From Mesorhizobium sp. WSM3860 (GTDB lineage Bacteria; Pseudomonadota; Alphaproteobacteria; Rhizobiales; Rhizobiaceae): 64,000 nt of DNA. A program made the position numbers and the translations under genes. The DNA lies in assembly GCF_002294995.1 (NCBI RefSeq), contig NZ_NSGF01000006.1, positions 124,001 through 188,000 of the forward strand, written 5' to 3'. Under the pieces are notes generated by a model. That model made no database searches. It saw only the letters and a list, made by a program, of their open reading frames with translations, and was not told where the DNA came from. Shown here piece after piece: positions 36,816 through 46,279 of the stretch (position 1 is the first letter of the stretch; every line of letters begins with the position of its first letter).

Positions 36816-38117
36816 CTACCTGCCTAACTGCACGTGTCCGCCGAATTGGAGCGTCGCGCGCACACTGAAAGTGTGCGTTCTCTCGTCTTCAGCATTCTCC
36901 GCGAATGTGTAGCCGGCGCCGAGGTTCCATTTCGCCGCGTCGGACGGCGCGTCTTCTTCCCCGGACGCATAAATCACTTCGAAATCCGCCAATTGCTCGC
37001 GGGTGTCCGGACCGTCGGCGACAAAGTTCCGCTGGTGCGTGTAGGTGGCTATGTAGGTCAAAGGTTGCACTTCCAGTGCGACAGAGCCGGTGAGAAGCAG
37101 AGCGTCGTCCGGACCGCCGTCGAAATGCTTGAGGTAGGCCGATTCGCCGAGAAGCCTCAGTTTGTTCCCGTTGAGGTCGAAGCTTCCAGTGGCGGCAGCA
37201 AGGTAGGCCAATTCATTGCCGGTCCCCGGCAGCGGTTCCTCTTCTTCTTCCTCCTCCTCCCCTGTGTCGGTGGACAGCCCGGGCTTCTGGTATCGGATGC
37301 CAAGGCGATAGCCGAATTCACCGTCCTTGTAACAATCGCCCTTTTCCGCCCCTTTGCAGCCATCGAGGGTAACCGAGAACGAGGATAAACCGGTGGTGTT
37401 GCCGGCACCGCCATCCGCCAGCGTGAGCCGTCCACGGTTGGTAAAGAGCGACTCGCTGAGGAACGTCCGGTCGGTCGTGAATACCGTCGCGGCCAGGGCA
37501 TGGTTCAGCCCAAAGCCCTCGAAGCCAACAACAGCTTCGCCACCCAGACGTTCGTCAGCGTCGAAAACAGACGCCAGATCCGGGGCGTGTATCCCCGGCA
37601 GGGCTTCGCTGGCCAGGCTGAATACCGTGTCGAACTTTCCGGCCCTCACGGTCAGGGGATCGACCTTGGCGAGAGCGTAGAGCTCACCGACATAGGTGCC
37701 GATCCCTTGAAAGGCCGCATTCTCCCCGGGTTCCGGGTCGACCACGGGCTCGGTAACGATGGCACTCACGAACCGAAGATAATCCGTCGGGGCGTAGAAA
37801 AGATCGAGCTCGAACTTCGGAAACAACACATCGGATCTCAGGAAAGATGGATGTGCACCAAATATCCAGTCGTTCTGCAGCTCCGCGGTAGCCTCGTACC
37901 CCGCGCAGGGCGCAGCGCATTCTTCGGCCAGAGCCGGTATCGTTTCTTCGGCCAGAGCCCGCTCGTGCTCCTCCGCCAGTGCCGAAGCCGAAGAGTACAG
38001 CAGCCCTATGCCACTAAGCGCTAAGATAAAAAGGCGAATGACCGGCGAGCCCCCATGAGATGCACCACGCGCCGATGATATACGATGAGTCCACTGTGGC
38101 AACTGCGATTTCGTCAT
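36816..38117 (-). CDS. Outer-membrane porin-like β-barrel protein
   Basis: A 433-residue exported protein. After a hydrophobic signal (LFILALSGIGLLYSSASALA) a short acidic region repeats ALAEE three times and contains two Cys. The rest is a β-barrel pattern of alternating hydrophobic/aromatic residues: NDWIFGAHPSFLRSD, FELDLFYAPTDYLRFVSAI, LTVRAGKFDTVFSLASE, FGYRLGIRYQKPG, and a final strand HTFSVRATLQFGGHVQLGR. One loop has eight consecutive Glu. It resembles LbtU-like or general porins, but I cannot name the family. ATG 38117 is chosen; the extra 17 upstream codons of the open frame look non-coding. It diverges from the RND pump gene and may cooperate with it. Confidence 0.7.
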   Translation of the reverse strand: MTKSQLPQWTHRISSARGASHGGSPVIRLFILALSGIGLLYSSASALAEEHERALAEETIPALAEECAAPCAGYEATAELQNDWIFGAHPSFLRSDVLFPKFELDLFYAPTDYLRFVSAIVTEPVVDPEPGENAAFQGIGTYVGELYALAKVDPLTVRAGKFDTVFSLASEALPGIHAPDLASVFDADERLGGEAVVGFEGFGLNHALAATVFTTDRTFLSESLFTNRGRLTLADGGAGNTTGLSSFSVTLDGCKGAEKGDCYKDGEFGYRLGIRYQKPGLSTDTGEEEEEEEEPLPGTGNELAYLAAATGSFDLNGNKLRLLGESAYLKHFDGGPDDALLLTGSVALEVQPLTYIATYTHQRNFVADGPDTREQLADFEVIYASGEEDAPSDAAKWNLGAGYTFAENAEDERTHTFSVRATLQFGGHVQLGR

Positions 38118-38559
38118 TTTGTCCCTTACAAACGCGACTTGTCCGATACAAACGCAAACGTGTCGCATCCCTACAACACTTCTTCGCTATTCCGCGCCCG
38201 GTACGCTCGCCGAGGACCGCCGGCGCAGCAAATTGGCGGTCCCGCTTCGCCTTCCTCGAATCAGTATTCGCATGGCACTCCCGGGCCGAGGCAAACTGCG
38301 CCACGGCACGTCCAGCCTTTTGCTGGAAACAGGCACACGCACATGCAACCGACGCGAGCAGTGACGAGTGAGTCGCGATCATAATAAATTTGTATGAACT
38401 ATTTCTCTACTCCGAAAGTTATAGGTCGCCGGATATACGGTAAAAGCGCCTTGCAATATTGATTAATTATGCGGTGCCCTCCCGCGTGATACGCTTTGGG
38501 ACTGTCTCTGATCTGTCGCAGGCGCGGTTTCGCGCGCCGCGGAATCGTGGGGGATTGCC
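38118..38559. promoter_or_regulatory. AT-rich divergent region between porin-like and RND genes
   Basis: About 440 bases with many short open frames but no credible gene. From 38380 to 38475 it is markedly AT-rich (TCATAATAAATTTG, AATATTGATTAATTATG), probably the promoter of the RND operon. No metal-regulator dyad was identified by eye. Confidence 0.5.
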
Positions 38560-41500
38560 GTGCTGCAAACGCTCGTCAAGCTGAGTCTCGAATTTCGGCA
38601 TCTGGTCCTAGCAGCCGCGGTACTCTTGGTAGCGGCGGGTGCCGTTCTGCTTCCCAAGGCCAAAATCGACGCTCTTCCCGAGTTCGGGGCGCCGATCGTG
38701 GAGGTGCAGACCGAGGCTCTCGGCTTGTCGACAGGCGAAGTGGAAAGCCTGGTGACCATCAATCTCGAAGAGATCCTGACCGCGACGCCGTTCCTCAAAT
38801 CAATTCACTCCAGGTCGGTGCCGGGGATGGCTTCGGTGTTGCTCACCTTCGAGCCCGGCATGGATCCAATGAAAGCCCGACAAATGGTGCAGGAGCGTCT
38901 TACGATGGCTTGGGCCCTGCCCAATGTCTCGAAGCCGCCCACCATGCTGCAGCCGAAGTCGGCGGCGGGCCGTGGCATGATCGTCGGACTGTCGTCCAAG
39001 ACCGTGTCGCTGATCGACATGTCGGTGCTGGCCCGGTGGACGATGACGCCGAAGCTGCTCAGCGTACCGGGCGTCGCCAATGTCGCGATCTGGGGCCAGC
39101 GCGCTCGCCAGCTTCAGGTGCAAATCGAACCTCAGCGCCTCGAATCGGCCGGCATCTCGCTCGATGAAGCCATAGAGAGCGCCGGGGATTCGCTCTGGGT
39201 CTCGCCGCTGAGTTATCTTGAAGCGTCAGTACTCGGAAGCGGAGGCTGGATCGATACGCCGAACCAGAGGCTCGGCATCCAGCATGTGCAACCGATCAGC
39301 AAGGCCAGCGACCTGACGAAGGTTGCTGTCCCGTCTTCCGCGCTCAGGCTAGGAGACGTCGCCGAGGTCGTCGAAGGCCATCCGCCGCTGATCGGTGATG
39401 CGATGATCAACGGACAGCCTGGCCTCATCCTCGTTGTCGAGAAGCTTCCCAACGTCGACACCAAAGCGGTCGTAGCGGGGGTCGAAGCTGCGCTCGCGGA
39501 GTTGAGCCAAGGCATGCCGGGCATCGACATCGACGCCTCCCTCTACCGCGCCTCCGACTATGTCGACAGCGCCTTGGCCAATCTGGCCTGGATGGTGATC
39601 GCCGCCATGGTGGTCGTGTCCGTAGCCCTCTTCCTGTCCTTGACGCCGGTCGGCGCGGCGAGCATCGCCGTCGTCGCGATCGTCCTGTCGTATGTCGCGG
39701 CACTTGTCGCTCTCTATTTCAGCAGCCCCATCTTCAACCTGATCCACCTGGCCGGCCTCGCGGCCGCGCTTTCGCTCGTGGTCGACACTGCGGTAGTGGC
39801 AGCCGAGGCCATCGGGCGGCGCCTCCACGCCGGTGGCGGCCGTCCGGTCGCCGCGCCTGTATTCGATGCGATCGGCGAAATCGGCAAGCCAATGATCTAT
39901 GCAGCGGTGATCGGTCTGCTGGCGGTTGCTCCGATTCTCGGACTCGACGGCGAAACCGCGGCATTCTTCCGGCCGCTGGCTCAGGCCTATGGTCTCACGG
40001 TGGCCGCTGCCATGGTCGTCGTGCTCTTGGCGGCGCCCGCCCTGGCGATGATTTTCTTCCGCTCGGGCAGGGCAGCAGGAAACAGGTCCGAACCGCGGCT
40101 GTTCGGTGCGGCCTACGGGCGGCTGCTGGGGAAGTTCTCGGCGACGACCGGTCCTGCCTATGCGATCGCCGGCCTCGGTGCGTTGGCGCTCCTCGCGGCG
40201 ACGCCGGCCCTGAAGTGGTCGCCGTCGCCGTCCTTTGACGAAGGCACCGTCCGCGTTTCGTTCACGGCCGCGCCGGGTGCATCCTTGCCCGCCATGATCC
40301 GGACGGTGGCGCGACTGGAATCCGAAATCCGCGCAATCGACGGGGTCAGCTCTGTCGCTGGCCATCTCGGCAGGGCCATTACGGGCGACCAGGTCACCGG
40401 CATCGAATCCGGGCAGCTCTGGATTGGCCTCGACGAGCGGGGGAACCGAGCCGCCGCACTGTCGCAAATTCGCGACACGATGGAAGGCTTCGCGGACCTC
40501 GAGGTGAAGGTTGAAGGCTATCTGGCCAGTACGGCTGGGCGGATCTTCGCCGACGCCGGCGAACCAGTGGTGGTCCGCATCGAAGGGGCCGAGACGACCG
40601 TGCTTGAAGAGCAGGCAAAGCTCGTCGCGGCGAGAATCGCCGCCATTGACGGCATCAACTCCGTACGTCTCGACAAGAACGCTTTCTCGCCCGAAATCGA
40701 GGTCAAGGTCGACGTTGCGGAGGCGGCTGCACGTGGACTGAAACCGGGGGACATCCGGCGCGCGGCAGCGACGGTCTTCGCCGGGCTCGAGGTTGGCAAT
40801 CTGTTCGAGCAGCAAAAGGTGTTCGAAGTGGTGGTTTGGGGGGCTCCCAACGCACGAAGCAGCATCGCCGACGTCGAGAATCTTCTGATCGAAACGCCTG
40901 ATCGCCCGCATACACGCCTTGGTGATATCGCCGAGGTGCGGATGGTGCCGCAGTTGAGCACCATCGAGCGTGACGGCGTCACGCGCAGCATGGACGTTCA
41001 CGCGAGCGTCGCAGGGCGCAGCGTCACGGCAGTGGCGGAAGACGTGGCGGCAGAACTCAAGAAGGTGCAGCTCCCCTTCGAATACCATGCCTACGTTCGA
41101 GGCGAGTATGCCGAGAGCCGTGCAGCCATGCTGCAGGTGACGCTGTTCGCAGTGTCGGCGGCAGTCCTGATCTTTTTCCTGCTGCAGGCGGCGCTGCAAA
41201 GCTGGCGACTGGCGACTGGCATGTTCCTTTCGCTGGTGGCAGTGTCGGGTGGCGTCGCGGCGATCCTCGTGGCCGTAACGGGCACTGTTTCGATTGGGAC
41301 GCTTGCCGGACTTCTCGCCGTCCTCGGGCTTTCACTCCGCAACGGTCTGGTTCTGGCCAGCCGCGTCGATCAGACCGGCGAGCAGACGGGTGACGACTCC
41401 TGGCCGGACCTTGTCGCGGCGGCCGCGCGCGAGCGCTTCGCGCCTGTGTTGACGAGCACGCTGATCACCTGCCTCGCCTTCCTTCCCGCAGTGGTCATGG

Positions 41501-41661
41501 GCAGCGCCGCCGGTCTGGAGATTCTGCATCCAATGGCATGGGTTGTAATCGCAGGCGCAGTCATTTCAGTCCTGATCAATCTGTTCGTCCTACCGGCCAT
41601 GTTGCTCCATTCCGGCCCGGTTTCACAACGCCTTGGAGGAGTTGCACATGCTTCGCAATAG
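38560..41661 (+). CDS. Heavy-metal-efflux-type RND transporter (CusA/CzcA family), copy 1
   Basis: A 1033-residue inner-membrane RND pump with the full family architecture: a first helix (LVLAAAVLLVAAGAVLLP), two large periplasmic loops and two blocks of helices. The start is GTG. Typical HME motifs are ALPEFGAPIVEVQTEALGLS, LSVPGVANVAIWG and, in helix 4, LVVDTAVVAAEAIGRR, where the proton-relay Asp is kept but the usual following D/G-x-x-VMVEN pattern is altered. It shares an operon, by a 14-base overlap, with a reduced adaptor and a second RND gene. Substrate (Cu/Ag, Co/Zn/Cd or organic) cannot be told from sequence alone. Confidence 0.9.
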   Translation: MLQTLVKLSLEFRHLVLAAAVLLVAAGAVLLPKAKIDALPEFGAPIVEVQTEALGLSTGEVESLVTINLEEILTATPFLKSIHSRSVPGMASVLLTFEPGMDPMKARQMVQERLTMAWALPNVSKPPTMLQPKSAAGRGMIVGLSSKTVSLIDMSVLARWTMTPKLLSVPGVANVAIWGQRARQLQVQIEPQRLESAGISLDEAIESAGDSLWVSPLSYLEASVLGSGGWIDTPNQRLGIQHVQPISKASDLTKVAVPSSALRLGDVAEVVEGHPPLIGDAMINGQPGLILVVEKLPNVDTKAVVAGVEAALAELSQGMPGIDIDASLYRASDYVDSALANLAWMVIAAMVVVSVALFLSLTPVGAASIAVVAIVLSYVAALVALYFSSPIFNLIHLAGLAAALSLVVDTAVVAAEAIGRRLHAGGGRPVAAPVFDAIGEIGKPMIYAAVIGLLAVAPILGLDGETAAFFRPLAQAYGLTVAAAMVVVLLAAPALAMIFFRSGRAAGNRSEPRLFGAAYGRLLGKFSATTGPAYAIAGLGALALLAATPALKWSPSPSFDEGTVRVSFTAAPGASLPAMIRTVARLESEIRAIDGVSSVAGHLGRAITGDQVTGIESGQLWIGLDERGNRAAALSQIRDTMEGFADLEVKVEGYLASTAGRIFADAGEPVVVRIEGAETTVLEEQAKLVAARIAAIDGINSVRLDKNAFSPEIEVKVDVAEAAARGLKPGDIRRAAATVFAGLEVGNLFEQQKVFEVVVWGAPNARSSIADVENLLIETPDRPHTRLGDIAEVRMVPQLSTIERDGVTRSMDVHASVAGRSVTAVAEDVAAELKKVQLPFEYHAYVRGEYAESRAAMLQVTLFAVSAAVLIFFLLQAALQSWRLATGMFLSLVAVSGGVAAILVAVTGTVSIGTLAGLLAVLGLSLRNGLVLASRVDQTGEQTGDDSWPDLVAAAARERFAPVLTSTLITCLAFLPAVVMGSAAGLEILHPMAWVVIAGAVISVLINLFVLPAMLLHSGPVSQRLGGVAHASQ

Positions 41662-42526
41662 GCTTTTTCTTACGTCATCCCTCGTCGCCGGTGTGGCCCT
41701 TGGCGTGGTAGCCCTGGGACCGTTCGCGGCCGCGGAGTCGCCCGCAGGTGCGCCTGCCAAGCTGGTAGAGGTCGCAGGTTCCCCGTTTCCAGGCGTGGTT
41801 CTGACTGAACAGGCCGCCAAACGACTGAGCATCCAGACCGAAGCGCTGCGGGAGGAGACGGCGAAGCGATGGATGATGATGAACGCCCAGGTCGAGATTG
41901 CGAGCGGTGAACCGTCGGTGAATGCAATTACGGAGACGGCGTCCATCGCGCCGGCCGGTGAAAGCGGCCAAGCACGGCAATCCCTGATCAAGGTGCCTGT
42001 GGACGCGGCGAGCCAGATGTTGATCGCGGTTGTCGCCGACGAGGATGACGACGACGAGGCCGGCGACCACGACGAGTTTGCCGAGATTTTCGGCGTCGCC
42101 AACCCGGCGGACGAGGATAAGGATGGTCTAGTGGTCGTGCTGCTGACCGGCCAAGGCCGCTCCGGTAAATATTACACGGCGCGGCCGGTGGCGGTGAAGG
42201 ACCGGGACGACGGGCGGTTCTTTGAATTCCTCGAGGCAAGCAGCGGCGTCAAGCCAGGCGACCATGCGTTCGTGGCCATGAAGGCGCCGGAGAGCGGCAG
42301 GATGGCGAAGATCGTGCCCTACTCGTCGGTTATCTACGATGAGCACGGGGACAGCTGGCTCTACTCCAATCCGGAGCCGCTCGTCTTCGTCCGCCAGAAG
42401 GTGGCTGTCGAGCGCGTCCTCGGCGACATAGCGGTTCTGTCGGACGGACCAGCGCTCGGTACGCCGGTCGTGTCGGTCGGCGCGGTCGAGCTGATGGGGG
42501 TTGAACAGAAGTTTGGCGGGCACTGA
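41648..42526 (+). CDS. Reduced RND periplasmic adaptor-like protein
   Basis: A 292-residue exported protein between two RND pumps. GGAGGA precedes the ATG and a signal peptide (LFLTSSLVAGVALGVVALG) is present. The C-terminal third, IVPYSSVIYDEHGDSWLYS and VAVERVLGDIAVLSDGPALG to GAVELMGVEQKFGG, closely matches the membrane-proximal domain of CusB/CzcB-type adaptors. The N-terminal part is short, has an Asp/Glu-rich stretch (about 133-165) and lacks a recognisable α-hairpin and full lipoyl/barrel region. It may bridge pump and outer-membrane protein in a minimal way or form a heterodimer with another adaptor. Confidence 0.75.
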   Translation: MLRNRLFLTSSLVAGVALGVVALGPFAAAESPAGAPAKLVEVAGSPFPGVVLTEQAAKRLSIQTEALREETAKRWMMMNAQVEIASGEPSVNAITETASIAPAGESGQARQSLIKVPVDAASQMLIAVVADEDDDDEAGDHDEFAEIFGVANPADEDKDGLVVVLLTGQGRSGKYYTARPVAVKDRDDGRFFEFLEASSGVKPGDHAFVAMKAPESGRMAKIVPYSSVIYDEHGDSWLYSNPEPLVFVRQKVAVERVLGDIAVLSDGPALGTPVVSVGAVELMGVEQKFGGH

Positions 42527-42604
42527 GCGGGCGTGAAAAACATTCCGCCGCTTGCGAACGCCTGAGTTAGCTGGCGTCCAATCATCCGAACAAAGGACAG
42601 GGCC

Positions 42605-45600
42605 ATGTTCCGCTGGATCATCGGCACGAATCTGAAATACCGGTATCTGGTACTGGCCGCGGCAGCGCTGATGGTGCTGCTGGGTCTGGACGTGTTCCGC
42701 AAGATGCCCGTGGACGTCTTTCCCGAATTCTCCCCGCCGCTAGTGGAGATTCAGACCGAGGGTATCGGCATGTCGACCGCCGAGGTCGAGGAACTGATCA
42801 CCATCCCCCTCGAGGATGCACTGCGCGGCACACCGGAACTCGACGTCATCCGCTCGAAGAGCGTGATGTCGCTGTCCTCGATTGTCATGATCTTCAAGCG
42901 GGGAACCGATATCATGCACGCCCGGCAGCTCGTCCAGGAGCGCGTGCAGCTTGCGTCGGCCAGACTGCCGTTCGGCTCGAGCCCGCCCGTCATGCTGCAG
43001 CCCTTGTCCTCGACCAGCCGCACCATGAAGATCGGCCTCTCGTCGAAGGAGCTCACTCAGCTCGACCTGTCGATGACCGCCTACTGGAAGATCCGCTTCC
43101 GCCTGCTGCGCGTGCCCGGCGTCGCCAACGTGGCGATGTGGGGCGAAAAGCTCAAACAGCTGCAGATCCAAGTCGATCCCGCACGCATGCTGAAACACGG
43201 CGTGACGCTGAACGAGGTCATGGAGGCTTCGGCCGATGCGCTGGACTTCGGCCTGCTGCCGATGTCGAGCTCGGCCAAGAGCCAGACCGTAGGCTTCATC
43301 GACACCGCCAACCAGCGGCTCTATGTCGGCGCCGACGTAGCGTCCAGCGTGAAGCTGGAGGACGTCAAGAGAATTCCGGTCGAGTCAAAGGCCGGCGAGC
43401 AACTGGTGCTGGCGGACTTTGCCGACATCACCTGGGGGGAACCGCTGCCGATCGGCGACGCGGTGATCAATGACGGTCCCGGCATGATGCTGATCGTCGA
43501 GAAGTTCCCGTGGGCGAACACGCTGGAGGTCACGCGCGGCGTCGAGGCAGCCTTCGCCGAAATGAAGGACGGCCTCAAGGGTATCGACGTCGACCTGCAG
43601 ATCTTCCGCCCGGCGACGTTCATCGAGCTCTCGATCCACAATCTGACAATGGCCTTGCTGGTGGGATCGGTCCTGGTGGTCTGCGTTCTCGGCGCCTTCC
43701 TGTTCGAGTGGCGGGTGGCGCTGATCAGCCTGCTGGCAATTCCGCTCTCTCTGGTCGCCGCGGGACTTGTTCTCTACTGGCTCGGAACGACCATCAACAC
43801 CATGGTGCTGGCCGGCTTCGTCGTGGCGGTGGGATCAGTGGTGGACGACGCTATCATCGATGTTGAAAACATCACACGGCGATTGCGCGAGAATCGCCGC
43901 AGCGGCGCCGGCAAATCGGTCGCGTCGGTGATCCTGGAAGCATCGCTCGAGATCCGCAGCCCGATCGTCGCCGCGACCCTCATCATCGTCATCTCGGTCG
44001 TTCCTGTATTCTTCATGGGCGGTCTGTCGGGCACTTTCTTCGTGCCGCTGGCGACGTCCTATTCCATCGCGCTCCTCGCTTCGATGGCCGTGGCGCTGAC
44101 GGTCACGCCGGCACTCTGCCTTATCCTGCTTCAAGGAGCGCCGATCGAGCGCGTCTCGCCGCTGGTCGGGTGGTTGCAGCGAGGCTATGCCGCCGTGCTG
44201 TCGCGGATCATCGCGGCTCCTCGCGCGATCTTTGGGATCACCGCGATCGTCGTGGTCGCGGGGTTGGCCGTTTCGCCGCTGCTCGGAACCTCGCTCCTGC
44301 CCTCCTTCAAGGAACGCGACTTCCTCATGCACTGGCTGACGCCGCCCGGGACATCGCATGCCGAGATGTACCGGATGACGGTAGCTGCCAGCAAAGAACT
44401 GAGATCCATTCCCGGGGTGCGCAACTTCGGCGCTCACATCGGCCGGGCGCTGGTGGCCGACGAGGTGGTGGGCATCGACTTCACGGAGAACTGGATCAGC
44501 GTCGATCCGAAGGTCGACTATGACAAGACCCTGAAAGCCGTTCAGGACACGGTCGACGGCTATCCGGGTATCTATCGGGACGTCCAGACCTATCTTCGCG
44601 AACGCGTGAAGGAAGTGCTCACCGGGTCGAGCGAGTCGATCGTGGTTCGGATTTTCGGGCCTGACGCGGCGGTATTGCGCGAGCAGGCGGTGAGGGTGCG
44701 CGACGCCCTGACCGGCATCGAGGGCCTGATTGACCTACACGAGGAGCCGCAGAAGACGGTACCGCAAATTCAGGTCACCGTGGATATCGCCAAGGCGGCT
44801 TCCAGGGGTCTCAAGCCCGGGGATGTTCGTCGCGCTGCTGCCGTGATCTTCGCCGGTCACGAGGTGAGCGACGTTCATCGCATCGGAAAGGTGTATGACG
44901 TCATGGTATGGTCGACGCCCAAATCGCGGCGCGGCCTTGACGACGTGCAGAACGTTCTCCTGGATACCCCCGACGGCGGCCAGCTCCGGCTCGGCGACAT
45001 TGCCGAAGTCAAGATCGCCCCGGTGGCCAGCACCATCAAGCGCGAGAACGCCTCGCGCCGCCATGACGTGCATGCCAATGTGCGCGACCGCGACCTGGGC
45101 TCGGTCGTCCATGAGGTTGAGGAGCGCCTGGCCAAGTTCGAGTTTCCGCTCGGCTATCATGCCCAGCTGCTGGGCGAGGCGGCGGAACGCAAGGCTGCGC
45201 AAAGCAGGCTCTTCTATGCCTCTGTCGTCGCCGCGGTCGTAATATTCATGCTGCTACAGGCCTCCCTGAGAAGCTGGAGGCTCGCTGCCCTGGTTTTCCT
45301 GTCACTGCCGGCCGCTCTGGTCGGCGGGGTCATCGCGGCCTATCTGGGCGACGGCATCATCTCGCTAGGCGGCCTCGTGGGGTTCCTGACGGTATTGGGC
45401 ATCGCGGCCCGCAACGGGGTGCTTCTGATCCACCATTTCCTGCATCTGGAGCGCGAGGAGGGCGAGCCCTTCGGACCGGAACTTGTCCTGCGCGGCGCGC
45501 GTGAACGCCTTTCGCCCATTCTCATGACGACGTTGGCGACCGGCCTTGCGCTCGTCCCCTTGGTCATTACAGGCAACATTCCCGGGCAGGAAATCGAACA

Positions 45601-45751
45601 TCCGATGGCCATCATCATTCTGGGTGGGTTGATCACGTCAACGCTCCTCAACCTCTTCGTCGTGCCCGCAATCTATCTCAGACTCGGTTCACTGCAGGCG
45701 CGATCGCCGGCGCGGACCACGGGTCTCGGCCTGGAGCCGTCTTCCGTTTGA
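42605..45751 (+). CDS. Heavy-metal-efflux-type RND transporter (CusA/CzcA family), copy 2
   Basis: A 1048-residue RND pump, more canonical than copy 1. Motifs include MPVDVFPEFSPPLVEIQTEG, LLRVPGVANVAMWGEKLKQLQ, helix-4 VVDDAIIDVENITRRLRE with the relay Asp, and C-terminal AARNGVLLIHHFLHLERE. Twelve helices are predicted. It follows the reduced adaptor by about 80 bases. Two different RND subunits around one adaptor suggest a heteromeric or dual-substrate efflux system, which is unusual for HME pumps, though heteromeric RND pairs are known (MdtBC type). An outer-membrane channel is not adjacent, unless the divergent barrel gene serves. Confidence 0.92.
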   Translation: MFRWIIGTNLKYRYLVLAAAALMVLLGLDVFRKMPVDVFPEFSPPLVEIQTEGIGMSTAEVEELITIPLEDALRGTPELDVIRSKSVMSLSSIVMIFKRGTDIMHARQLVQERVQLASARLPFGSSPPVMLQPLSSTSRTMKIGLSSKELTQLDLSMTAYWKIRFRLLRVPGVANVAMWGEKLKQLQIQVDPARMLKHGVTLNEVMEASADALDFGLLPMSSSAKSQTVGFIDTANQRLYVGADVASSVKLEDVKRIPVESKAGEQLVLADFADITWGEPLPIGDAVINDGPGMMLIVEKFPWANTLEVTRGVEAAFAEMKDGLKGIDVDLQIFRPATFIELSIHNLTMALLVGSVLVVCVLGAFLFEWRVALISLLAIPLSLVAAGLVLYWLGTTINTMVLAGFVVAVGSVVDDAIIDVENITRRLRENRRSGAGKSVASVILEASLEIRSPIVAATLIIVISVVPVFFMGGLSGTFFVPLATSYSIALLASMAVALTVTPALCLILLQGAPIERVSPLVGWLQRGYAAVLSRIIAAPRAIFGITAIVVVAGLAVSPLLGTSLLPSFKERDFLMHWLTPPGTSHAEMYRMTVAASKELRSIPGVRNFGAHIGRALVADEVVGIDFTENWISVDPKVDYDKTLKAVQDTVDGYPGIYRDVQTYLRERVKEVLTGSSESIVVRIFGPDAAVLREQAVRVRDALTGIEGLIDLHEEPQKTVPQIQVTVDIAKAASRGLKPGDVRRAAAVIFAGHEVSDVHRIGKVYDVMVWSTPKSRRGLDDVQNVLLDTPDGGQLRLGDIAEVKIAPVASTIKRENASRRHDVHANVRDRDLGSVVHEVEERLAKFEFPLGYHAQLLGEAAERKAAQSRLFYASVVAAVVIFMLLQASLRSWRLAALVFLSLPAALVGGVIAAYLGDGIISLGGLVGFLTVLGIAARNGVLLIHHFLHLEREEGEPFGPELVLRGARERLSPILMTTLATGLALVPLVITGNIPGQEIEHPMAIIILGGLITSTLLNLFVVPAIYLRLGSLQARSPARTTGLGLEPSSV

Positions 45752-45906
45752 TGCAAAAGCCGGAGATTGAGACCAGTACGTTCGTGACTCTACCGCATCC
45801 AATCACCGGCTATACCGTCGGCGATCATCTCGATCGCGCAGCGAAACAGGCGGGCAAGTCGAAGACCTGCGTGGGGACTGTCAAGATCCTATGGGAAAGC
45901 GCGTGA
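45751..45906 (+). CDS. Possible 51-residue protein coupled to the RND pump
   Basis: An ATG shares its A with the RND stop (TGATG), so reinitiation would give a 51-residue peptide containing STFVTLPHPITGYTVGDHLD and ending VKILWESA. The composition is protein-like, not shadow-like. The sequence resembles no family I can name. It may be a short conserved tail protein of the operon or the front part of a longer, truncated gene. Confidence 0.45.
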   Translation: MQKPEIETSTFVTLPHPITGYTVGDHLDRAAKQAGKSKTCVGTVKILWESA

Positions 45907-46072
45907 CCTGGCGGGATGAGTGATGAAAAGCGGGAGCGGCACTCTGGCCGGCAGGCCAACAGAGCCGGGCCTTAGCCGGCGGGCGCTAGGAAACGAAATA
46001 CGGCACCGGCTGACGACAAATATGCGCTCCTGCCGCAATGATGGGCACGCATTCACAAAAGAAGCAGCGTCG

Positions 46073-46279
46073 CTAATTTCCGCGTGGCCTGGCTTTTGGT
46101 CCTGGTAGGCTTTCGCACGGATTTGCGGCCAATCTGGCGATTCGCGGATCTCTTAGCCATAGAGTCTTCTTTCTTCTTTCCAGACTCTCTTGGCGGCCCA
46201 CATCAGCGGCCGATTGGCCTTTCGCGGCAAGCGCATAGTCGGCTCGGTTCGTTCGATAGTCTTCCTTTTGGATGGACAT
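46073..46279 (-). CDS. Hypothetical 68-residue basic protein
   Basis: A strong ribosome site (GGAGGAAAAAG) immediately precedes the ATG on the minus strand. The peptide starts MSIQKEDYRTNRADYALAAK and is Arg/Lys-rich to the end. A second frame inside it (ATG near 46163, giving a 34-residue basic peptide MAKRSANRQIGRKSVRK...) also has a purine-rich leader, so either or both could be expressed. Function unknown. Confidence 0.4.
   Translation of the reverse strand: MSIQKEDYRTNRADYALAAKGQSAADVGRQESLERRKKTLWLRDPRIARLAANPCESLPGPKARPRGN

Noticed and set aside
37240..37262. Run of CTCTTCTTCTTCC suspected as a frameshift-prone error in the barrel gene
   Set aside because: The frame stays open and barrel-like on both sides; the run simply encodes consecutive Glu.
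39349..41199. 616-codon minus-strand open frame opposite the first RND gene
   Set aside because: Antisense shadow; no start signal and no domain, whereas the RND frame is fully conserved in pattern.
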